DNA from: Bacilli bacterium
Lineage (GTDB): Bacteria > Bacillota_I > Bacilli_A > RF39 > UBA660
DNA length: 12,772 nt
Assembly: GCA_017470045.1 (NCBI GenBank)
Contig: JAFUFG010000021.1
Span: 1-12,772 of the forward strand
Reading direction: 5' to 3'
The notes under the pieces were generated by a model. The model did no database searches, was not told the DNA's origin, and worked only from the letters and a program-made list of their open reading frames with translations. Shown here piece by piece: positions 6,614 through 12,772 of the stretch; the stretch's first letter is position 1; every line of letters begins with the position of its first letter. A program made the position numbers and the translations under genes.

Positions 6614-7970
6614 AGAAATATGGAAATACTTTCTGTTATTCTCCCTATTCATCTTATTATTCTTATGGACAACACAAGTCACTTTCTTTGATCGCTATTA
6701 TCGAAATAGTAAGATTAAAGATACTAAGGATGTTGCAAACACCATAAAAAAATACAAAGACTCAAAATTACTAATCGATATAATGAATCAAAAGTCAATG
6801 GAAAAAGAAGTTTGCATTGAGATTGTAGATGATGGTGGTCTACCAGTTTATACCGCTTCTTTCCATGGAAAAGGATGCCTACCAAGAAGCATCAATAACA
6901 TTGAATTTAAAGCTTCTTTTATTAGTAGTAAAAAAGAAGAAGAAACTTTCGAAATTGTAAATCCGAATTATAATAACGATACCATCGTAGAAGCAATAAA
7001 ACTAGAAGATAATACTTATGCATTCGTAAATACTTCTATTGAACCGATTGAAGCAATAACGTATTTAAATCGAAACTTACTGATTGTCGCAACAATAATT
7101 ATTCTCTTATTATCTCTAGTAACGTCTTATTATATTTCCAGACATATTTCTACTCCAATCATAAGGCTTAATAAACAAGCAAAACGTTTGGCAAAACAAG
7201 ATTTTCAAGTAGAATTCTCATCCAATACAAAAATAGAAGAAATCAAAGAATTAGAAAGTACACTAAATTATGCCAAACAAGAATTAGAAAAAACAGATGA
7301 ATTAAGAAGAGACTTAATGGCAAACGTATCTCATGACTTAAAAACACCACTTACAATGATTAAAGCCTATGCAGAAGCTTGTTGCGATATTCATAAAGGA
7401 AAACCAGAAAAACAACAAGAAGATATGGATACAATTATAAAAGAAACAGAGCGTCTTACCACTTTAATAAATGATATTCTTACCCTATCCAAGATGCAAA
7501 ATCAGATGGAAGAACTAGAACTAGAAGAATTTGATTTAATTGATTTAATCAATCAAATCTTAAAAAATTACAAATATCTACAAGAATCCGAAAACTACCA
7601 ATTCGAATTTATCCATTCAAAATCCGAATATATAATAAAAGCAGATAAAAAGAAACTAGAACAAGTACTTTATAATCTAATCAATAATGCGATTAATTAT
7701 ACTGGAGAAGATAATAAAGTAATTATAAAAATCCAAAAGAATAAAGTAGAAATAACCGATACTGGAAAAGGAATCAAAGGAGAAGACTTACCATATATCT
7801 GGGACAAATATTATAAAAACAAAAAGAAACATAAAAGAAATCTAGTTGGTACTGGTCTTGGACTATCTATTGTAAAACAAATACTAGAAGCTCATGATTA
7901 TAAGTACGGTGTAGATACCAAACGTAATGTAGGAACAACATTCTATTTCGAAATAAAAGAAGAGTATTAA
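6591..7970 (+). CDS. Membrane sensor histidine kinase, partner of the upstream regulator
   Basis: This is a 459-residue HisKA-type kinase. Transmembrane helix 1 is at about 12-33, followed by an extracytoplasmic sensor of about 125 residues. Transmembrane helix 2 is at about 161-182, then a HAMP linker at about 183-235. The dimerisation/phosphoacceptor helix carries SHDLKTPL with H248. The HATPase domain has the N box NLINNAINY (362-370), G1 box DTGKGI (390-395) and G2 box GTGLGL (420-425). All catalytic motifs are intact, so it should phosphorylate the adjacent regulator. The sensor domain contains two cysteines (C75 and C96) that could form a disulfide; I recognise no ligand-binding fold. 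The start is the ATG at 6591, inside the regulator gene, which matches a normal kinase N-terminus. No good ribosome binding site is near it, so translation is probably coupled. A TTG two codons upstream (6585) is possible but less likely. It ends in a hairpin shared with the convergent protease gene. Confidence 0.93.
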   Translation: MKKTNLIREIWKYFLLFSLFILLFLWTTQVTFFDRYYRNSKIKDTKDVANTIKKYKDSKLLIDIMNQKSMEKEVCIEIVDDGGLPVYTASFHGKGCLPRSINNIEFKASFISSKKEEETFEIVNPNYNNDTIVEAIKLEDNTYAFVNTSIEPIEAITYLNRNLLIVATIIILLLSLVTSYYISRHISTPIIRLNKQAKRLAKQDFQVEFSSNTKIEEIKELESTLNYAKQELEKTDELRRDLMANVSHDLKTPLTMIKAYAEACCDIHKGKPEKQQEDMDTIIKETERLTTLINDILTLSKMQNQMEELELEEFDLIDLINQILKNYKYLQESENYQFEFIHSKSEYIIKADKKKLEQVLYNLINNAINYTGEDNKVIIKIQKNKVEITDTGKGIKGEDLPYIWDKYYKNKKKHKRNLVGTGLGLSIVKQILEAHDYKYGVDTKRNVGTTFYFEIKEEY

Positions 7971-7988
7971 AAACCATACTCTTCTTTT
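7955..7988. terminator. Bidirectional terminator inside the 3' ends of two convergent genes
   Basis: Perfect 13-bp inverted arms (AAAAGAAGAGTAT at 7955-7967, ATACTCTTCTTTT at 7976-7988) enclose an 8-nt loop. On the plus strand it ends in a five-T run; on the minus strand the read-out is TTTTATTT. Both coding regions end in or beside the hairpin, and their stop codons overlap in a TTAA at 7967-7970. Confidence 0.85.
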
Positions 7989-9214
7989 TGTAATCTCATA
8001 AATTCCGTAACAAAGTTACGATATCCGGAACCAGCTTCATATAAGTACTCATTTCCTATATAATAATCCCCTTCATAATTCGGATTATAATAAGGGAACC
8101 AAATTGAAATACCAGATAAGTAATAAGTACTAGAATATCGATATAAAATAGTCTTTTCAAATTGCTTACGATATTCTGCATAATCCATCTTAGGATAGAA
8201 TAAAGAGAATTGTTCCATAGCCGTCAATAAATCAACTTCATCCAGTATTTCATCATTTGCAATTTGATGAGTCTTTGATCGGAATTTCTTAATAGGATCA
8301 TAATACCCTCTTACATAAATACCACCAAATAAAGTATTAACTTTATCATAAAGATTTTTTATCTCACCTAAATCAACTAAAGTCATGGTTGTATCATCTT
8401 TAATATCTTTGACACTCTCTTTATAATAATCGATATATTCTTCTGAAAACTTCACTAAATCTTTATCCGGCTTTAACTCATTAAACATTTTAAATAATGG
8501 ATATCTTGTAATAGACCACCCTACTTCTTCTGAAGTAATTGCATACTTTCCATGATAACTAAGATTTTCTAATGTCTCAATTGTTCCAATAAGACAAGAA
8601 TTCGATATAATCAAATCTGTTTTATTAGGATAGCCTAATTTCGAATTGGTAAATCCGGTATTTAATTCTTTTAAACTCAATCCATCATCATATACTTCAT
8701 CCGGTAATAATCCATCGATTCCATAACCATGTCCATATAAATAAACAATATATTCATCACTTTGATAATGCTCTTTTCCATAATCTAAGAAATAAGACAA
8801 GGTAGAAGCATCTCCCATATTTTGATGTCCATAGCATTGATCAACCACATCATATTTTCCTTCTCTAGTAAAATGATAGATCTTAGCCTCTTTAGAAAAA
8901 CCATTACTCCAAGAATTACTTCCACCAGCCATAACGACTAACTCATTATGATCAAAATCAAATTCAGATACACTGACTGCTCTTAAATCATTAGAAGCTA
9001 CACCATGTTCACTTTCCAAATTAGATGGAGACATATAAACAAGAATGGTTCTAGTCTTCTCCACTTTGTTTTTTTCTTTTTCCTCACTCTTGGAATTCAA
9101 GAAAGAAAAAGTTTTATGAAAACTATTTGGTTCAACAAAATACCAAATAACAAGTCCAATAATCAGTAGAATAATAATATCCTTCAATGCAATTTTTTCA
9201 TCTTTTTTCGTCAT
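7967..9214 (-). CDS. Membrane-anchored clostripain-family (C11) cysteine protease
   Basis: This 415-residue protein has a short basic N-terminus and one transmembrane helix (about 11-28). A charged linker follows, then an extracellular catalytic domain starting near residue 54 (KTRTILVYMSPSNLE), the usual opening strand of C11 peptidases. MGDASTLSYFLDY (133-145), YLYGHGYG with the catalytic His at 162, and IISNSCLIGTIE with the catalytic Cys at 207 match the family pattern (…HG.G… and …D.C.M..IE). C11 enzymes generally cut after basic residues and self-activate; whether this one does is not visible. The frame is open upstream to 9412, but that part overlaps helD and encodes no family sequence. 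The ATG at 9212-9214 with GGTGA five bases before it is the likely start; an ATG at 9230-9232 (six residues longer) has no ribosome binding site. It has its own promoter immediately after the helD terminator. Confidence 0.88.
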   Translation of the reverse strand: MTKKDEKIALKDIIILLIIGLVIWYFVEPNSFHKTFSFLNSKSEEKEKNKVEKTRTILVYMSPSNLESEHGVASNDLRAVSVSEFDFDHNELVVMAGGSNSWSNGFSKEAKIYHFTREGKYDVVDQCYGHQNMGDASTLSYFLDYGKEHYQSDEYIVYLYGHGYGIDGLLPDEVYDDGLSLKELNTGFTNSKLGYPNKTDLIISNSCLIGTIETLENLSYHGKYAITSEEVGWSITRYPLFKMFNELKPDKDLVKFSEEYIDYYKESVKDIKDDTTMTLVDLGEIKNLYDKVNTLFGGIYVRGYYDPIKKFRSKTHQIANDEILDEVDLLTAMEQFSLFYPKMDYAEYRKQFEKTILYRYSSTYYLSGISIWFPYYNPNYEGDYYIGNEYLYEAGSGYRNFVTEFMRLQKEEYGF

Positions 9215-9230
9215 ATTCTTCACCAATTCC

Positions 9231-9239
9231 ATTATAACA
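9231..9239 (-). promoter_or_regulatory. Extended -10 promoter of the protease gene
   Basis: The minus strand reads TGTTATAAT (hexamer at 9231-9236), a perfect extended -10 that directly abuts the T tract of the helD terminator. No -35 consensus exists, because that position is occupied by the terminator stem. The predicted start is near 9224, right at the GGTGA ribosome binding site, giving a leader of only about 10 nt. Confidence 0.5.
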
Positions 9240-9265
9240 AAAAAAGAACTAATAATAGTCCTTTT
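9239..9265 (-). terminator. Intrinsic terminator of helD
   Basis: On the minus strand AAAAGGACTA and TAGTTCTTTT (arms 9256-9265 and 9242-9251, one G-U pair, 4-nt loop) run into seven Ts. The hairpin covers part of the TAA stop codon at 9264-9266. Confidence 0.85.
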
Positions 9266-11294
9266 AATTATAAATAATAAGTTCATGTTGGCATCTTGTA
9301 CAAGCAACATATAAAAGATTACGTTCATTCTTTTTATAACTATTCTCACGATCATTATAAATGATGACACTATCGAATTCCAATCCCTTTGCTGTATAAG
9401 CTGGAATAACAATTAATTCCTTCGTAAACTTCTTACTATTATGATCCACTAAAGAAATGGTAAAATCATTCTTTAGCATCTCATAAATTTCTTCTGCTTG
9501 ATGATAATCTTTTGTAATAATCGCACAACTCTTATATTGTTCTTGTAAGTAGTGAATATCCTCTTCTAAACTCTTCTTAAAGTTCTCTACATTCTTTCTC
9601 ATAAGAACTGGTTTATTATTATCACGTCTTATCGCATTAACATGATTTAGTCCTAATATCTTATTCGTATAATCAATAATTTCAGGAGAAGAACGATAAG
9701 TTTTTAATAATTCAATATACTTACTATCTCCTTTAAAGATATCACTTAAGCTCTCTAAAGATTCGTAATGATAATACGGATTAATATTTTGATTAATATC
9801 TCCTAATATCGTAAAATCCGCTCTTGCAAAAATCTTTTGAATAATAATATATTGAAGTCTATTGTAGTCTTGTGCCTCATCAATAACAACTTGTTTAATA
9901 CTATTCTCATATCGGAATCCTTCTAAGTTTCCTTTAATATAAGTAAATAATAAAGCATCTTCATAATGAATCGTTTTACCATTAATAAATTTATCGATCT
10001 CTTCTTCTTTTAATTTTATTTTCGAATAATCACTTAACCAGAAATTTTTATAAATTGCTTTATAATCTTTTTCAAAGTTACTATGTTCTCTTAAAAGCTT
10101 ACGGAATGTTCCATTCTTTTTTCCACTACCTTTATAGAAGTTTGAGCTTAATTTTTTACTCATCTCATCCAAACGTTCAAATAATGGGAATCGACTATAC
10201 TTATGATGCAACATATCATTCATCTCGTCCTTATCAACGAAATGAACTTCATTCTCAATAAAGTCTTCGGTAATCTTACAGTTATTAATATAATGTTCTA
10301 GATAAGCATCCAAGTCTTTAATAATCTCATCACTTTGTTTATACTCTACTAAATCTCGATTAATTTCTTGATACGTATAATAACGACTTACAAAATCCGT
10401 AAAGCTTTCGACATCTTTATATTCTTGGATCATCGAAAACATATAATCACTGAATGTTGTTTGTAAAGTATTCGCTTCTCCTAAAGATGGTAATACATCA
10501 CTAATATATTCTGTAAAAATATCATTTGGAGAAAAGATTAAAATATTATTACTTGTCAAATTTGGTAATCGATATAGTAAGAAAGCAATACGATGTAACG
10601 CAACAGTAGTCTTACCAGAACCAGCGATACCTTGTACAATCAAGTTATTGTCTTCGACATTTCGAATAACTTGATTCTGTTCTTGTTGAATCGTATTAAC
10701 AACATTCTTCATCTTCTCGCTAGACTCTGTTGCTAGAACTTCTTGAAGTACTTCATCATCAATATTTAAACTATTATCGAATACTCCAACTAACTTTCTC
10801 TTCTCAATCTTATATTGTCTTTTACGTTTTAATTCTCCTGTATAAATTCCTCCAGGAGCTTTATAAGAACAAGGTCCTGTCTCATAATCATAGAACAAAC
10901 TACAAATAGGACTTCTCCAGTCATATAAAATGTTATTCAATTTATCATCTTTTAAATACGTAAGAGAAATATAAATATTATAGATCTTACCCTCATCATC
11001 TTTGAAAACAATCGATGCAAAATAAGGTTTATCTTTAATTTGACGAAGTTTTAAGAAATAATCTCTCTTCATCAATACTTTCTCTGCTTCTTGAGAAGTA
11101 GCAGCCATAACTTGTTGCATTTCTCCAGCATCGAAACTAGATGCATTCTCCCACATCATTTTCTTAAACTCTTGTAAGCCTTCTTCATCATCAAAAACTT
11201 GTTCTCCTAAACTATCCAACGTATCATCCAGTAACTTTTGGACTTTTTTTAGTATCTTCTTTTCCTTTTGAACTTCCACTTCACTAAGTGCCAT
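9264..11294 (-). CDS. helD: HelD-like RNA polymerase-associated SF1 helicase
   Basis: HelD proteins are UvrD-like SF1 ATPases that bind RNA polymerase and release it from stalled complexes, promoting recycling. The signature HelD region ILYDWRSPICSLFYDYETG (122-140) is present, then LKRKRQYKIE, then the Q-motif TIQQEQNQVIR (201-211) and Walker A GIAGSGKTT (222-230). Later motifs are Walker B VVIDEAQDYN (469-478), motif III GDINQN, motif IV TYRSSPEI (532-539), motif V PAYTAKGLEFDSVII (631-645) and motif VI LYVACTR (661-667). All helicase motifs are intact. At 676 residues it is shorter than Bacillus subtilis HelD (about 770). The N-terminal coiled-coil arm (about 1-85) and the insert between the ATPase lobes look reduced. 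PcrA/UvrD is excluded by the DWRSP block and N-terminal arm. Start: ATG after AGGAGGT with a 6-nt spacer. Its long leader contains a tiny ORF and hairpin. Transcribed alone. Confidence 0.92.
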   Translation of the reverse strand: MALSEVEVQKEKKILKKVQKLLDDTLDSLGEQVFDDEEGLQEFKKMMWENASSFDAGEMQQVMAATSQEAEKVLMKRDYFLKLRQIKDKPYFASIVFKDDEGKIYNIYISLTYLKDDKLNNILYDWRSPICSLFYDYETGPCSYKAPGGIYTGELKRKRQYKIEKRKLVGVFDNSLNIDDEVLQEVLATESSEKMKNVVNTIQQEQNQVIRNVEDNNLIVQGIAGSGKTTVALHRIAFLLYRLPNLTSNNILIFSPNDIFTEYISDVLPSLGEANTLQTTFSDYMFSMIQEYKDVESFTDFVSRYYTYQEINRDLVEYKQSDEIIKDLDAYLEHYINNCKITEDFIENEVHFVDKDEMNDMLHHKYSRFPLFERLDEMSKKLSSNFYKGSGKKNGTFRKLLREHSNFEKDYKAIYKNFWLSDYSKIKLKEEEIDKFINGKTIHYEDALLFTYIKGNLEGFRYENSIKQVVIDEAQDYNRLQYIIIQKIFARADFTILGDINQNINPYYHYESLESLSDIFKGDSKYIELLKTYRSSPEIIDYTNKILGLNHVNAIRRDNNKPVLMRKNVENFKKSLEEDIHYLQEQYKSCAIITKDYHQAEEIYEMLKNDFTISLVDHNSKKFTKELIVIPAYTAKGLEFDSVIIYNDRENSYKKNERNLLYVACTRCQHELIIYN

Positions 11295-11345
11295 AAAAAT
11301 ACCTCCTAACGATAAATAATTAGAAAACTAAACAAACGAGAAAAA

Positions 11346-11373
11346 ACTACATTTTATCCATGCAGTATCCTTA
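11346..11373 (-). promoter_or_regulatory. Possible four-residue leader peptide within a terminator-like hairpin, helD leader
   Basis: In the helD leader, TAAGGA (11368-11373) stands six bases before an ATG at 11359-11361. That ATG opens a complete ORF, Met-Asp-Lys-Met-stop (11347-11361). The same bases form a 7-bp stem (ACTGCAT with ATGTAGT, one G-U pair, 7-nt loop, 11346-11366) followed by five more Ts. A ribosome on the leader ORF would prevent the hairpin. The arrangement is that of an attenuator, but the stem is short and this may be chance. Confidence 0.3.
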
Positions 11374-11386
11374 ACAAAAATAATTT

Positions 11387-11396
11387 TTTCGCGAAA
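11387..11396. promoter_or_regulatory. TTTCGCGAAA palindrome just downstream of the helD start site
   Basis: This is a perfect 10-bp palindrome with a CGCG core in very AT-rich surroundings. It lies about 4-13 bases into the predicted helD transcript. Its position fits a repressor operator; I cannot name a cognate protein. Confidence 0.3.
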
Positions 11397-11406
11397 CGTC
11401 TACTAC

Positions 11407-11435
11407 AATATAACATATCAGATTTTTGAAATCAA
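11407..11435 (-). promoter_or_regulatory. helD promoter (proximal)
   Basis: On the minus strand, -35 TTGATT (11430-11435), a 17-bp spacer and extended -10 TGTTATATT (hexamer 11407-11412) form the best complete promoter in the window. The predicted start near 11400 gives a leader of about 105 nt, much longer than those of the neighbouring genes. Confidence 0.65.
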
Positions 11436-11456
11436 GTATTTTCTCTATCCTAGAAA

Positions 11457-11465
11457 ATTATAACA
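11457..11465 (-). promoter_or_regulatory. Possible distal helD promoter (extended -10)
   Basis: The minus strand carries a perfect TGTTATAAT (hexamer 11457-11462) about 50 bp upstream of the proximal promoter and just past the terminator of the preceding gene. No -35 match. It may be a second helD promoter. Confidence 0.35.
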
Positions 11466-11471
11466 TAAGAA

Positions 11472-11503
11472 AAAGAAGAAAAGTTATGACACTTTTCCTC
11501 TTT
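11472..11503 (-). terminator. Intrinsic terminator of the anchored hypothetical-protein gene
   Basis: On the minus strand AAAGAGGAAAAGT and ACTTTTCTTCTTT (arms 11491-11503 and 11472-11484) pair over 13 bp with one G-U and a 6-nt loop, then continue into Ts. The G-U works only in the minus-strand RNA (it is A-C on the other strand), which orients the terminator. Confidence 0.8.
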
Positions 11504-11517
11504 AACAATAATTGACA

Positions 11518-12288
11518 TTAATTTGTTGGATAATAGTACATCTCTTTTATAACTCTATTAGAAGTACTTATATCATAAATAATTTTAAAAGTTCCATACT
11601 TATGATAAGAATGATCAGAATTTAAAATATGATATTCTCCAGTAACCGTTAGTTTATTGTTTCCTTTATCTTCCCTTAAGTTAATAAAGTAAAATGGAGC
11701 ATGAGTTCCATTACCTGGATTAAAACAAATATGATTTCCATCATGAACAGAAGGATACATACCACAATCGTTATACCACATAGAAGAACCCGCTTTATCT
11801 ACTGTTTCTTTATAATCATAAGAATTACCAAAAATATTAGAAAATGTTTTTTCATAAACTTCTTTCGTAACATATGCTGATGTCTGTGCTACATCTGTCG
11901 TAAATTGAGTATTATTATTTTTATAAAGAATAAAATCAATATACTTTAATCTTTCATTCGCATCATCAAATAAATTAATTTTTGGTGTATTTAAAGAAAT
12001 CTTGCCTTCTAAGAATTCCATATCTGTTTTATAGGCTGAAAACTTTTCATCAAATTTATAATTCGAAAAATCCGGAATATCATCCTCTTCATCATCTATT
12101 ATCTCAGTATTTTCCTCTTCTTCTTTTTCTACATCCTTCTCTACTTCGATATTCGTTTGATCCTTATCAGTTTCTACTGGAATATCATCCTTCTTATCCG
12201 GTATCACATAAATAAGGATAACCGTAATAAAAATACCAATTAAAGATACAATCATTAAAATAGTTGCTAAAAATTTATTCTTTTCCAT
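11518..12288 (-). CDS. Membrane-anchored extracytoplasmic protein of unknown function
   Basis: I do not recognise this 256-residue protein. It has a single N-terminal transmembrane helix (about 7-29) after a short basic head (MEKNKF), then a strongly acidic linker (about 31-72, with Glu/Asp runs). A compact-looking C-terminal domain (about 75-256) is presumably outside the cell. This domain has many aromatic residues (Tyr, Trp, Phe), a segment MWYNDCGMYPSVHDGNHICFNP with two cysteines at C175 and C188 that could pair as a disulfide, and beta-strand-like alternation in the last 70 residues (KLTVTGEYHIL, YGTFKIIYDI, VIKEMYYYP). There is no lipobox, so it is anchored by the helix, not by lipid. 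Start: ATG with AGGAAG eight bases upstream. Terminators lie on both sides, so it is probably its own transcription unit. The layout parallels the nearby anchored protease; any functional link is conjecture. Confidence 0.8.
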   Translation of the reverse strand: MEKNKFLATILMIVSLIGIFITVILIYVIPDKKDDIPVETDKDQTNIEVEKDVEKEEEENTEIIDDEEDDIPDFSNYKFDEKFSAYKTDMEFLEGKISLNTPKINLFDDANERLKYIDFILYKNNNTQFTTDVAQTSAYVTKEVYEKTFSNIFGNSYDYKETVDKAGSSMWYNDCGMYPSVHDGNHICFNPGNGTHAPFYFINLREDKGNNKLTVTGEYHILNSDHSYHKYGTFKIIYDISTSNRVIKEMYYYPTN

Positions 12289-12309
12289 ATACTACACTTC
12301 CTATATAAA

Positions 12310-12318
12310 AAAATAGCA
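12310..12318 (-). promoter_or_regulatory. Weak extended -10 candidate for the anchored hypothetical protein
   Basis: The minus strand reads TGCTATTTT (hexamer 12310-12315), abutting the T tract of the upstream terminator. The start would be near 12303, at the ribosome binding site. The hexamer is only 4/6, so read-through from upstream is an alternative. Confidence 0.25.
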
Positions 12319-12319
12319 T

Positions 12320-12355
12320 AAAAAAAGATTATAGAAAACAAAATTCTATAATCTT
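12320..12355 (-). terminator. Intrinsic terminator of the phosphohexomutase gene
   Basis: On the minus strand a perfect 12-bp stem (AAGATTATAGAA with TTCTATAATCTT, arms 12344-12355 and 12325-12336, 7-nt loop) runs into a T tract. It lies 11 bases past the stop codon. Confidence 0.88.
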
Positions 12356-12365
12356 ATTTGTCAAT

Positions 12366-12772
12366 TTACTGATTAAATTCTTCAATCTTAGAAATGAATT
12401 CTTTTTGTAATTCTTCTAATCTTTCTTCTGTACTAGCTTCAAATCTTGCAGTAACATTTGGACCAGTATTAGAAGCACGAACCAAAGCCCATCCATCATC
12501 GAATAATACTTTAACTCCATCAATCGTTAAGAAGTTATATCCCTTACTCTTAGCATATTCTCCAATTTTATCAATAACTCCAAATTTAATATCATCAGGA
12601 GATGTGAACTTTAATTCTTCTGTAGAATAATAACGATTAATTCCATCTAATAATTCTTCTACACTCTTTTCCGTATTAGAAAGAATTTCTAACATACGAA
12701 GTCCAGCATAAAGTCCAGAATCAAATCCAGGCCAACGATCACGATAATATACGTGTCCAGATAATTCTCCAC
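12366..12772 (-). CDS. Phosphomannomutase/phosphoglucomutase-type phosphohexomutase (C-terminal part; 5' end beyond right edge)
   Basis: The reading frame continues through the right edge, so the ATG at 12693-12695 is internal and not the start. The visible 135 residues begin with GELSGHVYYRDRWPGFDSGLYAGLR. GE(L/M)SGH is the sugar-binding loop of alpha-D-phosphohexomutases with phosphomannomutase/phosphoglucomutase specificity. Domain 4 follows and contains VRASNTGPNVTARFEA, the phosphate-binding RxSNTxPxxxxRxE loop. These enzymes interconvert hexose 1- and 6-phosphates for cell wall, capsule and glycolipid precursors. The active-site phosphoserine and the metal-binding loop lie in the missing N-terminal two thirds. 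The sugar-binding loop argues against phosphoglucosamine mutase (GlmM). It ends in TAA followed by a strong terminator, so it is the last gene of its transcription unit. Confidence 0.92.
   Translation of the reverse strand, partial: GELSGHVYYRDRWPGFDSGLYAGLRMLEILSNTEKSVEELLDGINRYYSTEELKFTSPDDIKFGVIDKIGEYAKSKGYNFLTIDGVKVLFDDGWALVRASNTGPNVTARFEASTEERLEELQKEFISKIEEFNQ

Noticed and set aside
9215..9412. Upstream extension of the protease frame into helD (66 codons)
   Set aside because: It overlaps the conserved end of helD and its terminator, has no family similarity, and would require a transcript starting inside helD. The ATG at 9214 has a ribosome binding site.
10055..10261. Short plus-strand open frames antisense to helD (and similar ones at 1070-1273, 11982-12215 and 12394-12630)
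   Set aside because: Each lies wholly within a well-supported gene on the other strand, lacks a ribosome binding site and has no recognisable protein features.
12359..12364. Perfect -35 hexamer TTGACA on the minus strand between the phosphohexomutase and hypothetical genes
   Set aside because: At 17 bp spacing the -10 position reads TTGTTT; the nearest TATAAT is 25 bp away and within the terminator stem. Probably coincidence.
12366..12695. A separate 109-residue gene starting at the ATG at 12695
   Set aside because: The frame continues upstream to the window edge with GELSGH and the rest of a phosphohexomutase, so that ATG is internal.

Overview
The window is AT-rich (coding and intergenic) and carries strong AGGAGG-type ribosome binding sites, U-tracted hairpin terminators and extended -10 promoters. 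With the gene content (RecD2, MtaB, a SpoVB-family flippase, an OmpR/HK two-component pair, a clostripain-like protease, HelD) this points to a low-GC Bacillota, plausibly an uncultured gut Bacilli/Erysipelotrichia-type lineage. The lineage is an inference. Trp is encoded by TGG and all visible stops are TAA or TAG, so nothing suggests a Mycoplasma-type code beyond the absence of TGA stops in a small sample.

Layout. On the minus strand, positions 1-2799 hold mtaB followed 21 nt later by recD2 (truncated by the left edge), probably one operon from an extended -10 promoter near 2830. Positions 2919-4493 (minus) hold a single-pass membrane protein with a very long Glu/Pro-rich tail and a conserved-looking C-terminal peptide. 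It ends in a clear terminator and is divergent from the next gene through a 101-nt region with overlapping opposed -10 elements. On the plus strand, 4595-7970 hold a SpoVB/MurJ-superfamily flippase, then an OmpR-type response regulator and its histidine kinase, which overlap. The regulator has its own promoter with an 11-bp-phased TTCAC direct repeat of the kind OmpR/PhoP proteins bind. From 7967 to the right edge everything is again on the minus strand: a phosphohexomutase (truncated by the right edge), a membrane-anchored hypothetical protein, a HelD-like RNA polymerase-associated helicase, and a membrane-anchored clostripain-family (C11) protease. Most of these are separated by their own terminators.

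How the genes fit together. Several products concern the cell envelope or the outside world: flippase, sensor kinase, anchored protease, anchored hypothetical protein and phosphohexomutase. The rest concern RNA/DNA maintenance: MtaB tRNA thiomethylation, RecD2 and HelD. I see no CRISPR array, tRNA or rRNA gene, insertion sequence or prophage genes. The region looks like a chromosomal core/semi-core segment, not an island.

The most noteworthy signals are regulatory. A shared bidirectional terminator encodes the same C-terminal KEEY tetrapeptide in both convergent genes. A minimal four-codon leader ORF lies inside a terminator-like hairpin in the helD leader. A start-codon-sequestering inverted repeat precedes the flippase, which lacks a Shine-Dalgarno. 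The response regulator promoter looks autoregulated. The unnamed ZipA/EzrA-topology protein is the best candidate for an undescribed protein function. None of these is proven from sequence alone.
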